Positions 37,880 through 51,013 of a stretch of 64,000 nt of DNA are shown piece by piece. The stretch comes from Orthonyx spaldingii (taxonomy: Eukaryota > Chordata > Aves > Passeriformes > Orthonychidae). The notes under the pieces were generated by a model. It saw only the letters and a program-made list of their open reading frames with translations. It made no database searches and was not told the DNA's origin. A program made the position numbers and the translations under genes. The stretch spans positions 295,217 through 359,216 of the forward strand of contig VZTJ01000295.1 of assembly GCA_013397795.1 (NCBI GenBank), in the 5' to 3' direction. How positions within the stretch are numbered: the first letter of the stretch is position 1; every line of letters begins with the position of its first letter.

Positions 37880-38350
37880 TTTTAGGTTATGGTTTAAACT
37901 CCTACGAGTGAAGAGCCAGGCATTTGGATGTATTCAGTTACACTGTGCCAATAAACCATGCGTGTGATAACTGGTTGGGATATAAAATTCTAAATTTAGT
38001 CACATTTTTGGGAATTGAGGAGCCGTTGCTTCAGTTGCCTCTCTCAGATCTGCATGTGATTGTTTAAATTTATTTTTCCTTGTGGCTTACATACAGCCTG
38101 CATAAACACTGAACATACAATTTCAAACCTTATTGTTTTGTTTTGGTTGTACTTCAGACTGCAGCCGCCTCAAACCACTTCTGAGTGAAAACACAATGGC
38201 AAAAATGGACTTTTCCCTCCAGATGACAAGGCAATGTAACATAAAGAAAAAAAATTTACTTTTTTGAGGCACTGACTTTGTAGGCCCATGAATCATTTGC
38301 CATTAATGTGCAAAAACTTTTTTGAAGATGGTTCTCTAGTCAGGCAGAAT
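37880..38350. promoter_or_regulatory. Candidate conserved non-coding element (enhancer)
   Basis: This is a high-complexity stretch without repeats or open frames, with a HOX13-like CCAATAAA at 37948-37955 and several AT-core words. It has the texture typical of vertebrate developmental enhancers, and SEM1's usual neighbourhood contains DLX5/6 limb and branchial-arch enhancers. This is inference from composition and context. Conservation was not tested. Confidence 0.25.
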
Positions 38351-41300
38351 GATGCAATGGAGAGAATCTAAAAGTCTCAGCAATTCTGAGACTTTGTTTT
38401 TAAAATAATTTTTGTTGTCTTAACTTTAAATATATTATCAGTTTCCTCAAAGACTGGAAATTGTTCTCCTGACCGAAGTTATGTATCTTACTGGTGAGCA
38501 AAAAACTGTTGACTTTAAATGTAGATATCTGTTCTGAATGGTTTCAATAAAATCTGTGCTATTACAAAGGAAAAAAAAAAAAGCTATCTAGATTTGCAAG
38601 AACATGAAAACAAGACTGTAAAACAACCTTCCAGAGCTCAAATATCTGACCTGTAGAAGAGCTTAGCATTGGCATCTCCGGGTGTTTCAGATTTTTCAAA
38701 ATCAGGCCCAGAGCCTGAATAAGAATGTCACCACAAGACATTTTCATGTTATTTGCAGATTTTCTCTACAATACCTCCAGCTTTTGATTGTGCTAAAGGC
38801 TTAAAAGCAAATCAGAGAAAAGACTCCCCTATTGTGTATTACAAAAGATACAAGCCAGAAACAGTAAAACTGAGAGTGCTGTTTCCTAATGCACTCCTTC
38901 ACATGACAATCAGTTTAGATCTTTTACTTTCTTTCTCAGCCAACCTCAGTAACAACGTACTCAGGTCTAACTTTTTTGCTGTAATAGACTGCTCTAGGTG
39001 ATCCTACCCACTTTTAATTTACTTTATGTGTTAGAAAAATAATTAGCACCACTGTATTATCATATGAACCTGCTTAATTGTACAGTTTACCTGTACAATA
39101 AGTACTGTACAAATAAATATTTTAACTTACAGATGTGTATACTATGTAGACAAAAGGATTTTATATGTAGAACCATTTCACATTGGTTTTGTAGATTCAT
39201 TTGACATATGCTCACCTTTTACTCTGATGCTGTTTTTATAAGAATTCCAGCTGTCACGGATGCTACTGTATTTGTTATGGGGCTAAGAATTATAGTTACA
39301 AAAGATTTATGTGCTTTGGAAAGCAGGGTGGGACAGTAAGAGTTTGTTTTCCAGGGTTTTCTTTAAAATATAATTCTGAATAAGTTCCTATCCAACAGAA
39401 ACAAAAAGAACTATCAGTTTTTCACAGTTATAGATACTATAGTCCAGAGTTGGCTGGGCCAACTGCTGTGCTCATGAGAGCTGGTTGGATGAGCTGAATT
39501 AAGATCAGGACTTGCCCAAATTGCTCCTTGTGGCTTTGATTTGACATGCTGCATCAACTTCACTTGGTAATCTAAGATGAAATGCAGACTAAAATAAAAA
39601 AGGTCTCAAGAGTGTCCTTGTTTAGAAAGAAATTAATCGACACCTCTGCTAGTGGCACAGCATTTCTTAATTAATTTCTGTGAAAAACCACTAGATGATT
39701 CATCAAAACCTCTATGCCTGCTGGAGAAGACATGACAAGTTAACAGGAGCTCTGAGGAAGAAGGTATCCTCTGCTTAGCAGGATGGATGAGGAAGAGTTT
39801 TGGGGCTCTGTGGGTTTCTCCGTGCCACGGGCACCACTGCCTGCTTTTCCAGCCGGAGTGGCCTTGCTGCCCCTCTGCCTGGGTAGCAGCTGGCTAGAGG
39901 GCCCAGCGTGGTGGTCCTGCTCATGCATTGCACTGCACTGCTGGCACCTGTGCTGCATCTCCTGGGAGTTACATCCATGGTTTCAGGATTAAAACACGCC
40001 TTAGACGCCTGACTTTCATTGACTGCAGAAGTCTGTGCAGTAAAATACACCCATCTCACTTTCCTGACGTGTTTGCAATGAATATGTGTCCGTAAGCATA
40101 GGAAGTAAACCAACCACCCAACACTTCTTCACAGGCCACGCATGAGCCACACTGGGGTATGGGAGCAGTAAGAAGAGAGGTGAATTGCAGGAGTGAAAGG
40201 CAACATACCTGGACCCCAACAGCCCCTCACCTCACTGAAGGGACTGGGAGGGAGGGAAAAGTGGGAACCAGCAGTGAAAACAAAGGCAGCTGAGGTGAGA
40301 AAGAAGGGAGGAGAGGTGTTTGACTGAAGTAGAGCCTGAAGAAAGGTAATGAAAGGTAATTCCCGGGGTGTTTGTTCATTTGTATATGTCCTCTTTTTTC
40401 CCCTCAGTACACAGATCAGTAATTAAAAGGCTATGTTAATTGGCAATAAATTAAGTGAAATTCACTGCATTGAGGCTGTGCTGCCCGTGACACTGCAGAA
40501 CAGCTGAATAACAGCCACGGCTGGTGACAAGTAGGTCCCAAGGGGCTGGAAGGGCAGCGAGTAACTCTTGCCTGCCAGCACAGCAAAGCCAACACCAGCA
40601 GCATGCTCTGAGAGACACACACTGCCAGTGCCAGCTCCCACCAGACACACTGCAGAAGCTCCTGGGGGGGTTGCTGAGCTGTTAAGCAAGCTAAACAGAT
40701 ACATTTAGGGCTAAAACTGCCCTGGAGGAATATTGTCAGAGAAATGTGGCCAACAAGGATGACTGCTGTTACCTGAACTTGTAAGGGATTATTTCCATCT
40801 CCTGACTTTTCATACATAGTTATGGGACAAGTCTACCTACTACAGTCACAGATGAGATAGGTCCCTTCAAATTACATTTCAGGGCAGATATTTAAACCCA
40901 GGTGCTCTGAATCTCCACCTTGAAGAGCCCATTTATCTCTTTTCTGAACTCAGAGTACTGAGGGGCTGTCTGAGTAAGCCCCCTAAGGTGAGGGTTGCCT
41001 CAAGATTAGTGGCCTGACTCTTGTTCTTGAAACAGTCCAGGTATCAGTAAGTCCCACAGCTTGCCAGGATTGCTAATGAATAGCCCTGCTTACCTATCTG
41101 AACATCAGAAATAATGCTTAATAATTATTCCCAGGCTACAACATTTGATTTTATTTGGGTTGAACTTCATCCTGACCCCACCTTAGATATGTGAAGGTAG
41201 AAGCATATTTGAGATGGAAAAAAGGCCTACTCTGTTCACCTGATTCCCAAAGAGTCATACTAACCTATCCAGTGAATATCCCCTGTTGAGGCTACCACAG

Positions 41301-44300
41301 TGTAATGTTCTCAGGGCAGCCAGGGCAGAATGAATGAAGTCAGTTGTGTAGTAACATGAAAAAGACACTTAAGCACAAAATACAGTTATTTCAACATATA
41401 GTAGGATTTCAGTCACTTAAACATAGGCAACTGATGCAATTTTAGAAACCCTGGGGTATTTTGCCCCATCTCCAGATGTTGTTAGGAAGGGCCAGGTTCT
41501 CCCAGGTCACATCAGGTGGCTCTGTGTTTTAGGGCATCTCAAGTGACCTTAGAAACCTTTGTTTAGGCAACTGAATTCTACCCTGACAATCCTCATAGTT
41601 GCATGGAAATTCAAGTCATGGTGAAAGGTACCTCGTGATTAACCACATTGTGGTTACCCCTTTTACATTCAAAACATCCTCACAATTTGCATCAAGGTTC
41701 TGCAATAAACATTCTGCTGATACAGCTACACGGAATATCCAGTTATCCCAGGGCTACCTGGCTTTGTAAAATCTGGTTCTGGATGTATCTGGTACTCTTC
41801 CAGGGTGTAGAGCTGAGAGGACAGAAATCAAGTGGCCAGAAAATGAAAGGGGAACAATATTTAGGAAGCTTCCTGCACCCTACACAGAGGAAGAGTCAAA
41901 GGAAAATAATGGTGAAAATTCGTAACGATGGACTGAGAGGAGAAGAAAGATGATACCAGGAGTGGTAAACAAAGGGAGGAAATAGCCTGCTGGTGGTGTT
42001 AGTTCTTGATTAGGAGCCCGTTAAGTTTTGGCTAGAGGGCTAAACCCAAGGAGACATTTTGTCAGCCCCAATGTGGAGAGAAAACAGAAAGACAACAGAA
42101 CAATTAGAGGAAGAGAGCAGAAGTGAACAAACATATTGCCCCTATTACAATGACACACAGCTAGAGCTTTGTAGCAATACTGCCCAGCTGCCTTTAGACC
42201 GCGTAAAAATGAGAAAATAAATCAAACCCTCTTTTGACTGTCAAGGGCAAAGGGAGAACTGTTTCTATTTCAGCCACTGGTAACCCGATAGCTTGCCACA
42301 GCAAATTTCACATAAGGAAGTCTGTAAAGCAACATCTAAGTGTTCCTTGTGATTAATATTCCTTATGATCTGCAGCCACCTAATCGCATCCTGACCCCAG
42401 TGAGGGTCAGCTCTGAGAACGGACGGGCTGTGGGAGCAGGGTGGGCTACCAGGAGCTGCTGGTGAATGATGGAGCATATAGAGAGAAAAAGACGACCTCT
42501 GCAGACATGAATAAATAAATAGTGGCAAACCAAAGGCACTGACCTCAGGAATAATGCCATGGGTCCAGAGCTGTGCAGAGCCATTGAAAGAAGCAGGGCA
42601 ATCCGTTCCTACCTTCCAGATGCACTGAATGTAGGATGCTTTTTTCCTTCAATTTAATTAAAAAAAAAAAAAACTACAGCATGAAATGCAGCACTATCCA
42701 GAGACACAGAATACTGTCTCTGAAGGGATTCCTGGGATGCATTAATCAGTACTTGGACTGCCCAATACGCTACAGGATAGATATTCTGCACTGCACATTA
42801 ATTCACACATTCTGAATGGTAACAGTTCCTGTGTTGTTCTTTTGGGTTTTTTTCTCCAGGAATTAGGTGCATTCCTGGATATCTAACAGCCTGGACCATA
42901 AGACAGTCCATCTCCCAACCAGATAAGCTTTGTAGGCATCATTGATCTGAGACAGATGTGCCTGAGCTGGTGGGCCATTAGATGTAGGTCTCTGTCTGGA
43001 TTTCACATGATATTGATCCACAGCTGGATGAAACACATACAATGTCAATCTTCTTTGCAGCACAGGGTTTCTCTGAATAGGCACTGTGTGGTAGCCTGGA
43101 ACCATGCAGACCTCTAAAACAACAGTTTACCCAATATATCTAAAGTCCTTAATATGGCTTTGAGATTTTTTTTCAACAGGACAACTTTAACTGCTTAATA
43201 AGCAAATTAGTTTCCAATCTGTTCTATTTTCTCTTCTTAATCTTGTCCTCAGAATATGCTTTCAGACATTAAAGCATCTAAATCAAAGCAAATGGGCCCT
43301 GGCATTGAAATGACTAATAGTCCACCTAAAAAAAAATCTGGAAATTTGAATGAGTGTACTACACACTCTTTTTGTTTCACCTTGAAGGGAAAAAAAAAGG
43401 CTCTAATTCTGAAAAAAAAGGTTTATTTCCATTTTTCATTTATGTAAATTACACTCTGAATAAATAAATCTACATAATCCACCTCCCTGCTAGACAACTT
43501 GCAGTAACATTTGCCAAGAGAAAGACAGGCTTTTCTGATACTAATGCATAAAACATGCTGAATAAAAAATTAAAACAAATCATATTGAGTAAATAGCTGA
43601 TGTGCAGCTCTGGAAAGAATAATAGAGGTACTGATGAATTACTCAAGATTGTCTTGTTCAATTATTTCTAACATGTTACCAGTTAAGGGTATATTTAAGT
43701 AAAGGTTTTAATAAAGACAGTCATATTCCAAACCACTAAAATCTATAGGATTTTTTCCCTTTAATTTCCATGCAACAGGCATGTAGCTCTCTCTGCTGAA
43801 GCACCCAGTATTGTCAGGCTGTTGGTCTTGGAAAACCAACCTACTCAGCTGTCCAGGGGCTGCAGCTCCAAGACAGCAGATCTCTCATGCTGTTTTGGGA
43901 ATGTAGGTAGTACCTTCCCTAATTTGATCAAAACTAATCCTTGTGTGTCCTATGTCCATGTGAGATACAGGCTTGGTGACTGTAAAGGTTGCTGCCAATC
44001 TTGGGACTGCCACAGGGGGAGGATCAAATAAAAATCACTGGCAGTAAGCTCTTTAGAGATATCCCTGGCCTTTCCCCACTCTGATTGTGTGGGGTAGATG
44101 CTGCAAGACAACTCTTATTCTTTATGGTCCATCCAGCAACTATCAAACTCTGATCATAGTTGGAGCCTGGACACCCCCCTGCAAATTTTCCACATTGGAA
44201 AATCTATTCTGGACAGCTGAATCCTTATGCTATTTTCCCTAAAGAATTAAAACTATTCCATGAGGCTGGCTCCACCAAAAGACTTGAGTATTATAAACTT

Positions 44301-46653
44301 CATCACCACATTTTTACATGCTGTGATGCTTTGTGGAATTTGAAGATAACTTTTCTCAGTGCAGAAATCTAAGTTCCTCACATGCTTCCTGGAGGCAGTG
44401 AAGTGTGGAATATACAAAGCCTACAGACTAGAAGCTACCTAGGAAGGCCAGTAAGAAACCTTAAGAAAATATTATTTAATCCCATGCCTCTGCTAAGAAA
44501 TCCCAGCCACAAGATTGGCACTAAAACCAGTGTTTTCTAAGAACTACCTGCAGGAGAGTAAGTTCTTTCTATTTGCTTACTGTATAGTCTGGTTGTTAGG
44601 AACACACATCTGGGATATGGTATGTCACGCCCATCCAGCACCTGCCAGGAGATTCTCCTTGGTAGGCTATTTGCTGTTGCTGACTGAGTTCTTCACTTGT
44701 CAAATCTGTTCCACCATGAGTGAAAATAGCTGAATATACTTTGGAGGAGTTTGATCCCCAAAAAACCAGCAAACAGCCTGTTGGTTGTGACACTCAGCAT
44801 TCATACCAGGTCAAATCCAACCTGGACACCGGAAATGTGAAGGTAACCTGTTGCCTTGCCCTCTGGGAACTTGCTCCTGCAAGGTCTAGCAGGCTGGCTT
44901 GGAGAACGCTTCACAGATCAGGTGCTTCAGGCAACAGAGGATGGGCATACCTTGCTGAGAACCACAAAACATCACAGATACCTATGGCCTTGAATATCTT
45001 ACTAATAGAGAATGAAAACATTTGGGGAATTACAGTGAGTCTGCATTCATGCACTCCTCTCCTTAAAAGGCTAGACAATGAAACTCCAGGCTTACAAAAC
45101 CTGGGATATTGGATTCAAACCAACGGATTAGAGTTTTAATTTTTAAAATCATTATTTTAAAGCAATCTTACAAGTAAAATAGGTAAATCTGATGCAAATT
45201 TTGTTCATATTTCCAAGTTAATTTCTAATTGCTTTGGCTGGAAACTTTTTTCATCTTTAAACAAGAGCTACGCTCCTTATTTAATGACAAAACTCCAGAA
45301 ACCACAAATTTAAAAGAATCATCAAAAATTTGAGATCTATAATAAAAGGAGAAGAATTTGACACTACATATTTTTCTGCCAACACAAGATTAAGTTTGGC
45401 TAACTGGTGACAGATGAATACTCAGCTCTGCAGGTGGTAAATGCATAGGAGGCCTCAAATCCAAGACTGATTCTGGTCAGACTCTACATCAGTAAGACAC
45501 TGCTTCAGGAGTCCTTGATTTTCCTTGTTTCACTGTGCAGTGGCTGGCGATATTCTCTGGGGAAGCAAAGATTCTTTTTTTCATGGGCACTCCCGAGCTT
45601 CCTAACCAGCAGCTTGGCAGAGAAGGAAGAGAAAGAAGGGGTGGAAAGGACTGTTGCATCTTTTCTCTACAGCAGATATGTAGGGAAAATCTATGAAACA
45701 AGTTCAGGCTGCTTCCTGCTGCAGGGATACTTGAAGCTGCTTGTCCATACGAGTTTCCAAGTTACATTCTTTCTTGGATAATCTAGGTGCAACAGAGTAT
45801 CTCATTATTCCCGGGTGTGATCCAGACTTCATAGTTAGTCAAGTTCTAGGTTAGGCAAAAACTAGAGGGTTTGAACACGACCCCAGTAACTGAATGATCA
45901 TGGATCGCTGCAAGCTTTTGCCCTATCCACTTTATGACTTTATCATGTACTCTCTTAGAACAATATAGCTATTATTCCAAAATGCACTGCTTGCTGAAAA
46001 TCCCAGCTAAGTTACAACTAGATTTCACATGCTGATTTATTAAACCAGAGTTTTCATAATTTCACAGTCATCACTGTCAGTCTGTCCTTCTGTCACAAAA
46101 AACTGTGACCACTTGATTAGACCTTTCACCTGGCAGAAGGGCTCATTTCCCACCTCGCCTTACCTGTGGCTGCATGCCAGAACATGCTTGTGTTGGGTTG
46201 GAACTCGATGTATGAATTCGCACACCAGTGTTTTGTTCATTGTTTCCCTGACTTTAAATCTAGGCCACAATATAACCCAGCTGTGCAAGACATTGCCTTG
46301 TGAATCAGCTTCTCACAGAGCAAGGGAAAAAAATCCCAGCCCCTTCACCAAACTGGCAGCATTGTTGTAAGGTGGTTGCTGGTAGAGAAGCCACTGGTGC
46401 TGCCATGCACACAAAATTGTTCAGGCTAGTAAGTGTTGAACTGTGTCTTGGCTGAAATCATGAACAGAATCTAGATTTAAGTGAAATGAATACACTTTGG
46501 AATAATAAAAACCTGTAGCATTTCTGCTTTACATGTAACACCCTAAAATCTTAGTGAATAGCTTAGTCAAGCCCTCTCTCCTTCAAGCTGCTTGCTTGTT
46601 TCTCTGATGTGATGGACGAGGAGTTTAAAAGATAGCAAACTAGTTATAAGTTT
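38351..46653. other. Non-coding intergenic DNA
   Basis: About 8 kb with no supported gene. Poly(A) runs occur at 38571-38582 and about 42660-42673. The stretch 41340-41620 may be a very old dispersed repeat. Somewhat GC-richer patches lie at 39780-39990 and 40440-40670. Frames such as 44720-45139 (139 codons) show no recognisable domain. Confidence 0.6.
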
Positions 46654-46912
46654 TCACAGAATCACAGAATCAATTAGGTTGGAGAAGACCTCTGGGGTCA
46701 TCGAGTCCAGCCTATGGCTGAACACCACCTCGTCAAGCAGAGCATGGCACTGAGTGCCACGGCCAGGCTTTCCTTAAACACCTCCACGGAAAGTGACTCT
46801 GTCACCTCCCTGGGCAGCGCATGGAGCTACCATGGCGGTCTAATCACTCTTTCTGTGAACGAATTCCTCCTAATGTCCAACCTAAACCTCCTCTGGCGTG
46901 TTGAGACACTAC
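46654..46912 (-). mobile_element. CR1 LINE, truncated 3' end
   Basis: On the + strand the element begins with two copies of TCACAGAA/TC, the complement of the CR1 terminal octamer ATTCTGTG. It continues with 'ggttggagaagacctctggg' and 'tcatcgagtccagcc', then 'tggcactgagtgccacg', 'cctccctgggcagc' and 'ttcctcctaatgtccaacct', all in the order of the avian CR1 3' region read in reverse. The 3' end is at 46654 and the 5' truncation near 46912, as usual for CR1. Divergence looks moderate. It ends about 120 bases before the SEM1 CpG island. Confidence 0.93.
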
Positions 46913-47157
46913 GTTGAAATGCCAGAAGGAAAAAAACCCTAACACCATGACATAGATTAAGGGCAGAAGGCTGATACTGGATAGGTTTTGCCCGAATAGA
47001 AACCAAGAACGAAAGAATGCAGAGAACAGACGCGCTCAGCAGCGCCAGCGGCCTGTGCAGTTCGGGCTGACGTTGCAGTGAACGTGCCCGTTCTTCCCAC
47101 AGCACGGAATTCCCACCGGGGTGCCCGAGCCCAGCCCCGGCCCGGGCCGGGAGCGGC

Positions 47158-47177
47158 GGGCGGGGCCGGGGCCGGGG
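47158..47177 (+). promoter_or_regulatory. G-quadruplex-forming motif in promoter island
   Basis: Four G runs (GGG, GGGG, GGGG, GGGG) are separated by loops of only one or two bases. They lie on the + strand, the non-template strand for SEM1, within 30 bases of the assembly gap. Short loops predict a stable quadruplex. Folding is inferred. Confidence 0.6.
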
Positions 47178-47205
47178 CCGGCGGGCCGGGAGCGTGAGGG
47201 CGCAG

Positions 47206-47426
47206 NNNNNNNNNNNNNNNNNNNNNNNNNNNNNNNNNNNNNNNNNNNNNNNNNNNNNNNNNNNNNNNNNNNNNNNNNNNNNNNNNNNNNNNNNNNNNNN
47301 NNNNNNNNNNNNNNNNNNNNNNNNNNNNNNNNNNNNNNNNNNNNNNNNNNNNNNNNNNNNNNNNNNNNNNNNNNNNNNNNNNNNNNNNNNNNNNNNNNNN
47401 NNNNNNNNNNNNNNNNNNNNNNNNNN
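47206..47426 (+). other. SEM1: Assembly gap (221 N), probable site of SEM1 exon 1
   Basis: An unbroken run of N in the middle of the CpG island. SEM1 exon 1 should encode about 26 residues ending on the first base of an Asp codon. No such acidic coding stretch followed by a GT donor is visible on either side of the gap. About 77 coding bases plus some 5' UTR would fit in 221 bases if the gap length is real. Frames running through the N block are meaningless. Confidence 0.7.
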
Positions 47427-47444
47427 CCCCGCGGCTCCGCGGGG
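47427..47444. repeat. GC palindrome at the gap edge
   Basis: CCCCGCGG and CCGCGGGG form perfect 8-bp inverted arms around a 2-base loop, starting at the first sequenced base after the gap. A related CCGCGGGG recurs at about 47463-47470. Such a hairpin, with the quadruplex motif on the other side, may explain why the interval was not sequenced. Confidence 0.8.
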
Positions 47445-47640
47445 CACGGCTGTGCTGCCGCTCCGCGGGGCCCGGCTGAGCCCCGCGAAAGCTCCGCCGG
47501 TGTCCTCCCCGCGGGTCCCCGCCCAGCCCTCGCCCGGGCAGCGGCGGCAGCCCCGGCAGAGCCGCGGTGCAGCGCGATCGTGGGGCCCGTGCCCGGCTCT
47601 GTGCCGGTGTCGCGGGCACATCGCGCTGGAAGTGCTGTGT

Positions 47641-50600
47641 CATTGTGCGGGAGAGCTGGGAACAAGTGCGGGAGAAATTTACTGCTTCTTGGCACTGGAG
47701 ATGAGAATCCCAAGGGAGAGGAGGGATGAGGGCTGGAAATTGAGCGTTAGGTGGAAAAATGTGTGAAAAGGAAATAACTCGCTCTGTAATTACTCTGAAT
47801 CTCTTTACCTTTTGAAGTACAGATATGTGTATGTTGGTTTGCTTTTCATAGGTACAGGTATACTTAATAAGGAAGTTAAATTCAATAAAACAACTCAGTG
47901 TCCCTTGACAGAGATAGTCTTGGAAACATCCCTATTAGGGCATGTTTGCTTTTTATGTCCTTAATTCTGGAATTGTCTCAAGCTGTGGATCATGAGAAAT
48001 GATATATAACATGATGAATCTAACGTCAGGATTTTCGTTCTCTGATGTCTTTATTGCATGTGAATTTTCTGTGGCCTTACAAGCCTTAAGTGTTCTGAGC
48101 CCTTCAGTACTACTAAAATTAATATTTTTGCATGTACTGATACAGAAAGTTCATGACATAGTTAAGATAATAGCCAAAGTAAACTTACAAGAAGACTATA
48201 CTTTCGTTTTCATAAGTGTTTCCTAAACAGGAAAAAAAAGTTTATCGTATTTAATGTAAATTAAGTATTCATCGCAGGGGAAGTCTCTGAAGCTTCTGTA
48301 CTTTGGATTGGGCAGAGCCCTGAATTGCTGTTACAGAAGGTGAAATTAGTTTTGCTTGACTCTAGCTGTAGTGCTGAAGCAAAGTACTGTGCAGGCTTTC
48401 TGCATAGAACAGAGACTTATGAAAAAGTGACCATCATCAGGCTTCTAGATGTTCTTTCTTGCCGAAAATAAGAACTTCTAAAGGAACCCATTTGAATCCT
48501 CAAGTGAGGTCATAGTTTTGAGATGTTGAGTGTTCGGACCACTTTGACTGTTACCTGCAGTTCTTGGGAAAGAACGGTGATAACTGGGCTCAAATTCATT
48601 CTTAATTGTTGTTCTTTCAAATTAAAACACCACTTTCTAGCAGTGGAAGAACTTTGTTTTCTATTACCCAGTTTTTATCCAAAGGAAATTTGATAATGTG
48701 GATCTATGTTTAGGGATGAAAACACGGGCTTTTGGGGTTTATTCCAACCTAAAAATTTACTTAAACAATTTATGAAATCAAGTTATGTATCAAAAACAGA
48801 CGTGCCCAATTTTTATAGGATACTTTGAAGTATAGCATAAGTACACTCTGGTAGATGAAAATACATGTAAATGAGTCACTTAAGAATCTTTGTACAGTGC
48901 ATTTCAGAACATAAAAATGTAATGTGTAAAGTGATAGAGCAGGGGATAAAAAAACCCCTAAAATCCTAAAAATTGTTTTTTGTTTCCCAAGTCCAAAATA
49001 AAACAATCAGTGATCAGCATATAAAAATAGATTTTTAAGGAGTCCAGCCATGACAAGGTTATAATTTTGGTGTATATTAGTAATACTTGGTGGCAATGGA
49101 CTCTCAAGTGATCTTGATGCTTTCAATCCCAGGTAATGCTCTACCATTTTTTACTTTTGTTTAGTCACAGGCATACAATGTAGCAGGGAGTGATAACTGT
49201 ATTACACAATTCTGGGGTAATAGTATCAATATACTGATGCTGTAGAATCTTGTCCTACGGTGATGAGAATGTAATTTGGGCTTTACTTTCACTCTCCTCC
49301 CCACCCCAGCGTGGAAGATGACATGGGCCTTTCTGACTCCTCTTTACTCAGTGTGATTTAGAGCATCTTTTTGCAGCCTGCCCAGCTGACCTTTGATGAC
49401 TGAAGCTGCTGTTTGTTGTGCAGGATACGAGTTACTGGGAGATTTTTTTTTCCAAGTTTGTGTTTCTGTCTGAGCTACTTGTGTGTTTGTAGATAGAAAA
49501 GTTTCACTTGGTGTTAATTTTAAGTTGTTTCAGCTTTGTTTTTTGTATCTTTGAAACCCAGATAATCGGTAAGGTATTTTTATTTTCACAAAAAAATCAA
49601 TGGAATATAAATTGGCAAAGACAAAGCTTATTGCAGGTAGTTCTAAAATATAAGTCCTTCCCTTTGAGCAGCTAGCAATACAACTAAATCCAAATAATGC
49701 AGTTTTATATACTACATTTTTTCTTCACCTTTTCTTCCCAGTTTTTTTCTTTTGCTCACAGCGCAATTTCTATACTCCTTCATCTTTTACCATTATATAA
49801 TTTATTTGAGTAGGGAAATTTAATTGTAATGCCTTCCACACATGTGTCTTTAATCAGTGACAAATAGATTTTCCTGACCTAATGAATCTCAAATATTAAT
49901 TTTGTTGCCTGTCAGTGTTAGAAAAAGGAGGAGAAAATGCAAAGACCAGGCTTCATTCTTAGAAAGTTAGCTGTTCACAGTGAATTAGGTTTTAATGTTT
50001 TACCCCACTGACTTTCTCCCCTGCTCCCCCCATACCTCCATCAGTGTTTAATGTTACTTTAGGCCTTAGTCCTCAAAGCTTTCTGTGGATGGGGAGCAGA
50101 TGGCTTACCAGAATGGAAGGGGAGGAACAGTGTTATCTCTTTAAATACACTAATAGACTTTGAGAAATATGAAGTTGCAAGTAACAAAATTAGGGGGCTT
50201 CTTTTTTTGTTAACATTGAAAAACTGTGTGTCTTTCACTAGGAATAAACTGAGGAACTAAAAAAAAAATCAAGTAAGCCAAGTTATGTTTTCATAGTGAT
50301 TCTGAGCCTTTCATTTTCATTATTTTTCTCAACTGGTTTGATTTATTTTTTTTTTACTAAGGAATCATTAAGCGTGTGATCAGTAATTTATCAAGGGTGA
50401 TGTGCCAGATTACTTTATTATAAGAAAAATATTAATAAAGTTAGTAAATGTGCATAAAATGTTTCCTTACAAAGGCAAGACAGCTTCTGCTGTCTTGGAA
50501 ACACAGAAATAGCTGGTTAGAGGTATCAGCTGCTGTTTGCAGATGCCTGTCTCAATTTGCCCTTGCTTCTGCATCACAGATAGCTTTTTGTCGTTTATCC

Positions 50601-51013
50601 ATAGACTGACTGCATCTAATTCGAGGGAACAGAGAATGTGTCTGTGTTTTGGCAAAAGCATCTGATACATATTTACTTTTTTAATGTGAAGAAAGTATTT
50701 AAATCCAAATCTGGAAGGATGATGCTACAGTTTCTCCATAAGTATGCAAAATATCTCTTAGGAGTGTTTAATCTGGCAAGCCACGATGTGAAGTGTGTAG
50801 TGATTTTTTTTCACCAAGTTTCATTCTTGTTGTAATTCCAGAAACTGTGAGATGTGTTTTAGATCTGTCTCATAAACACTTGAACGTGATCCAGACTTCT
50901 CTGTTAAATTTACCAGAGGTCTGCCTTTCCACGTGGCTGAGCTCATCGGTCAGTAAGACATGGTACCAAAGCAGTGCAGCATACAATATTTAGACCTACT
51001 TTTCTGCCTTTAG
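47641..51013 (+). other. SEM1: SEM1 intron 1 (visible part)
   Basis: About 3.4 kb of AT-rich DNA between the promoter island and exon 2, ending in a pyrimidine-rich acceptor, ttttctgcctttag (ag at 51012-51013). The donor is hidden in the gap, or possibly just beyond it. No transposon or nested gene is convincing. The high-complexity segment 47950-48200 could be regulatory. Confidence 0.8.

Larger units (their letters stand above)
47030..47640 (+). promoter_or_regulatory. SEM1: CpG island, inferred SEM1 promoter
   Basis: GC content and CpG frequency jump here against AT-rich flanks on both sides. The position fits the 5' end of SEM1, whose exon 2 lies 3.4 kb downstream on the same strand. CpG-island, TATA-less promoters are typical of housekeeping proteasome-subunit genes, and no TATA box is apparent in the sequenced parts. 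The central 221 bases are unsequenced. The transcription start is therefore inferred, not seen. Confidence 0.8.

Noticed and set aside
44720..45139. 139-codon frame on the + strand
   Set aside because: No recognisable domain, no promoter or partner exons; chance frame length is plausible in 64 kb.
46827..47766. Five frames of 190-264 codons around the CpG island
   Set aside because: All run through 221 undetermined bases, so their openness is an artefact of N.
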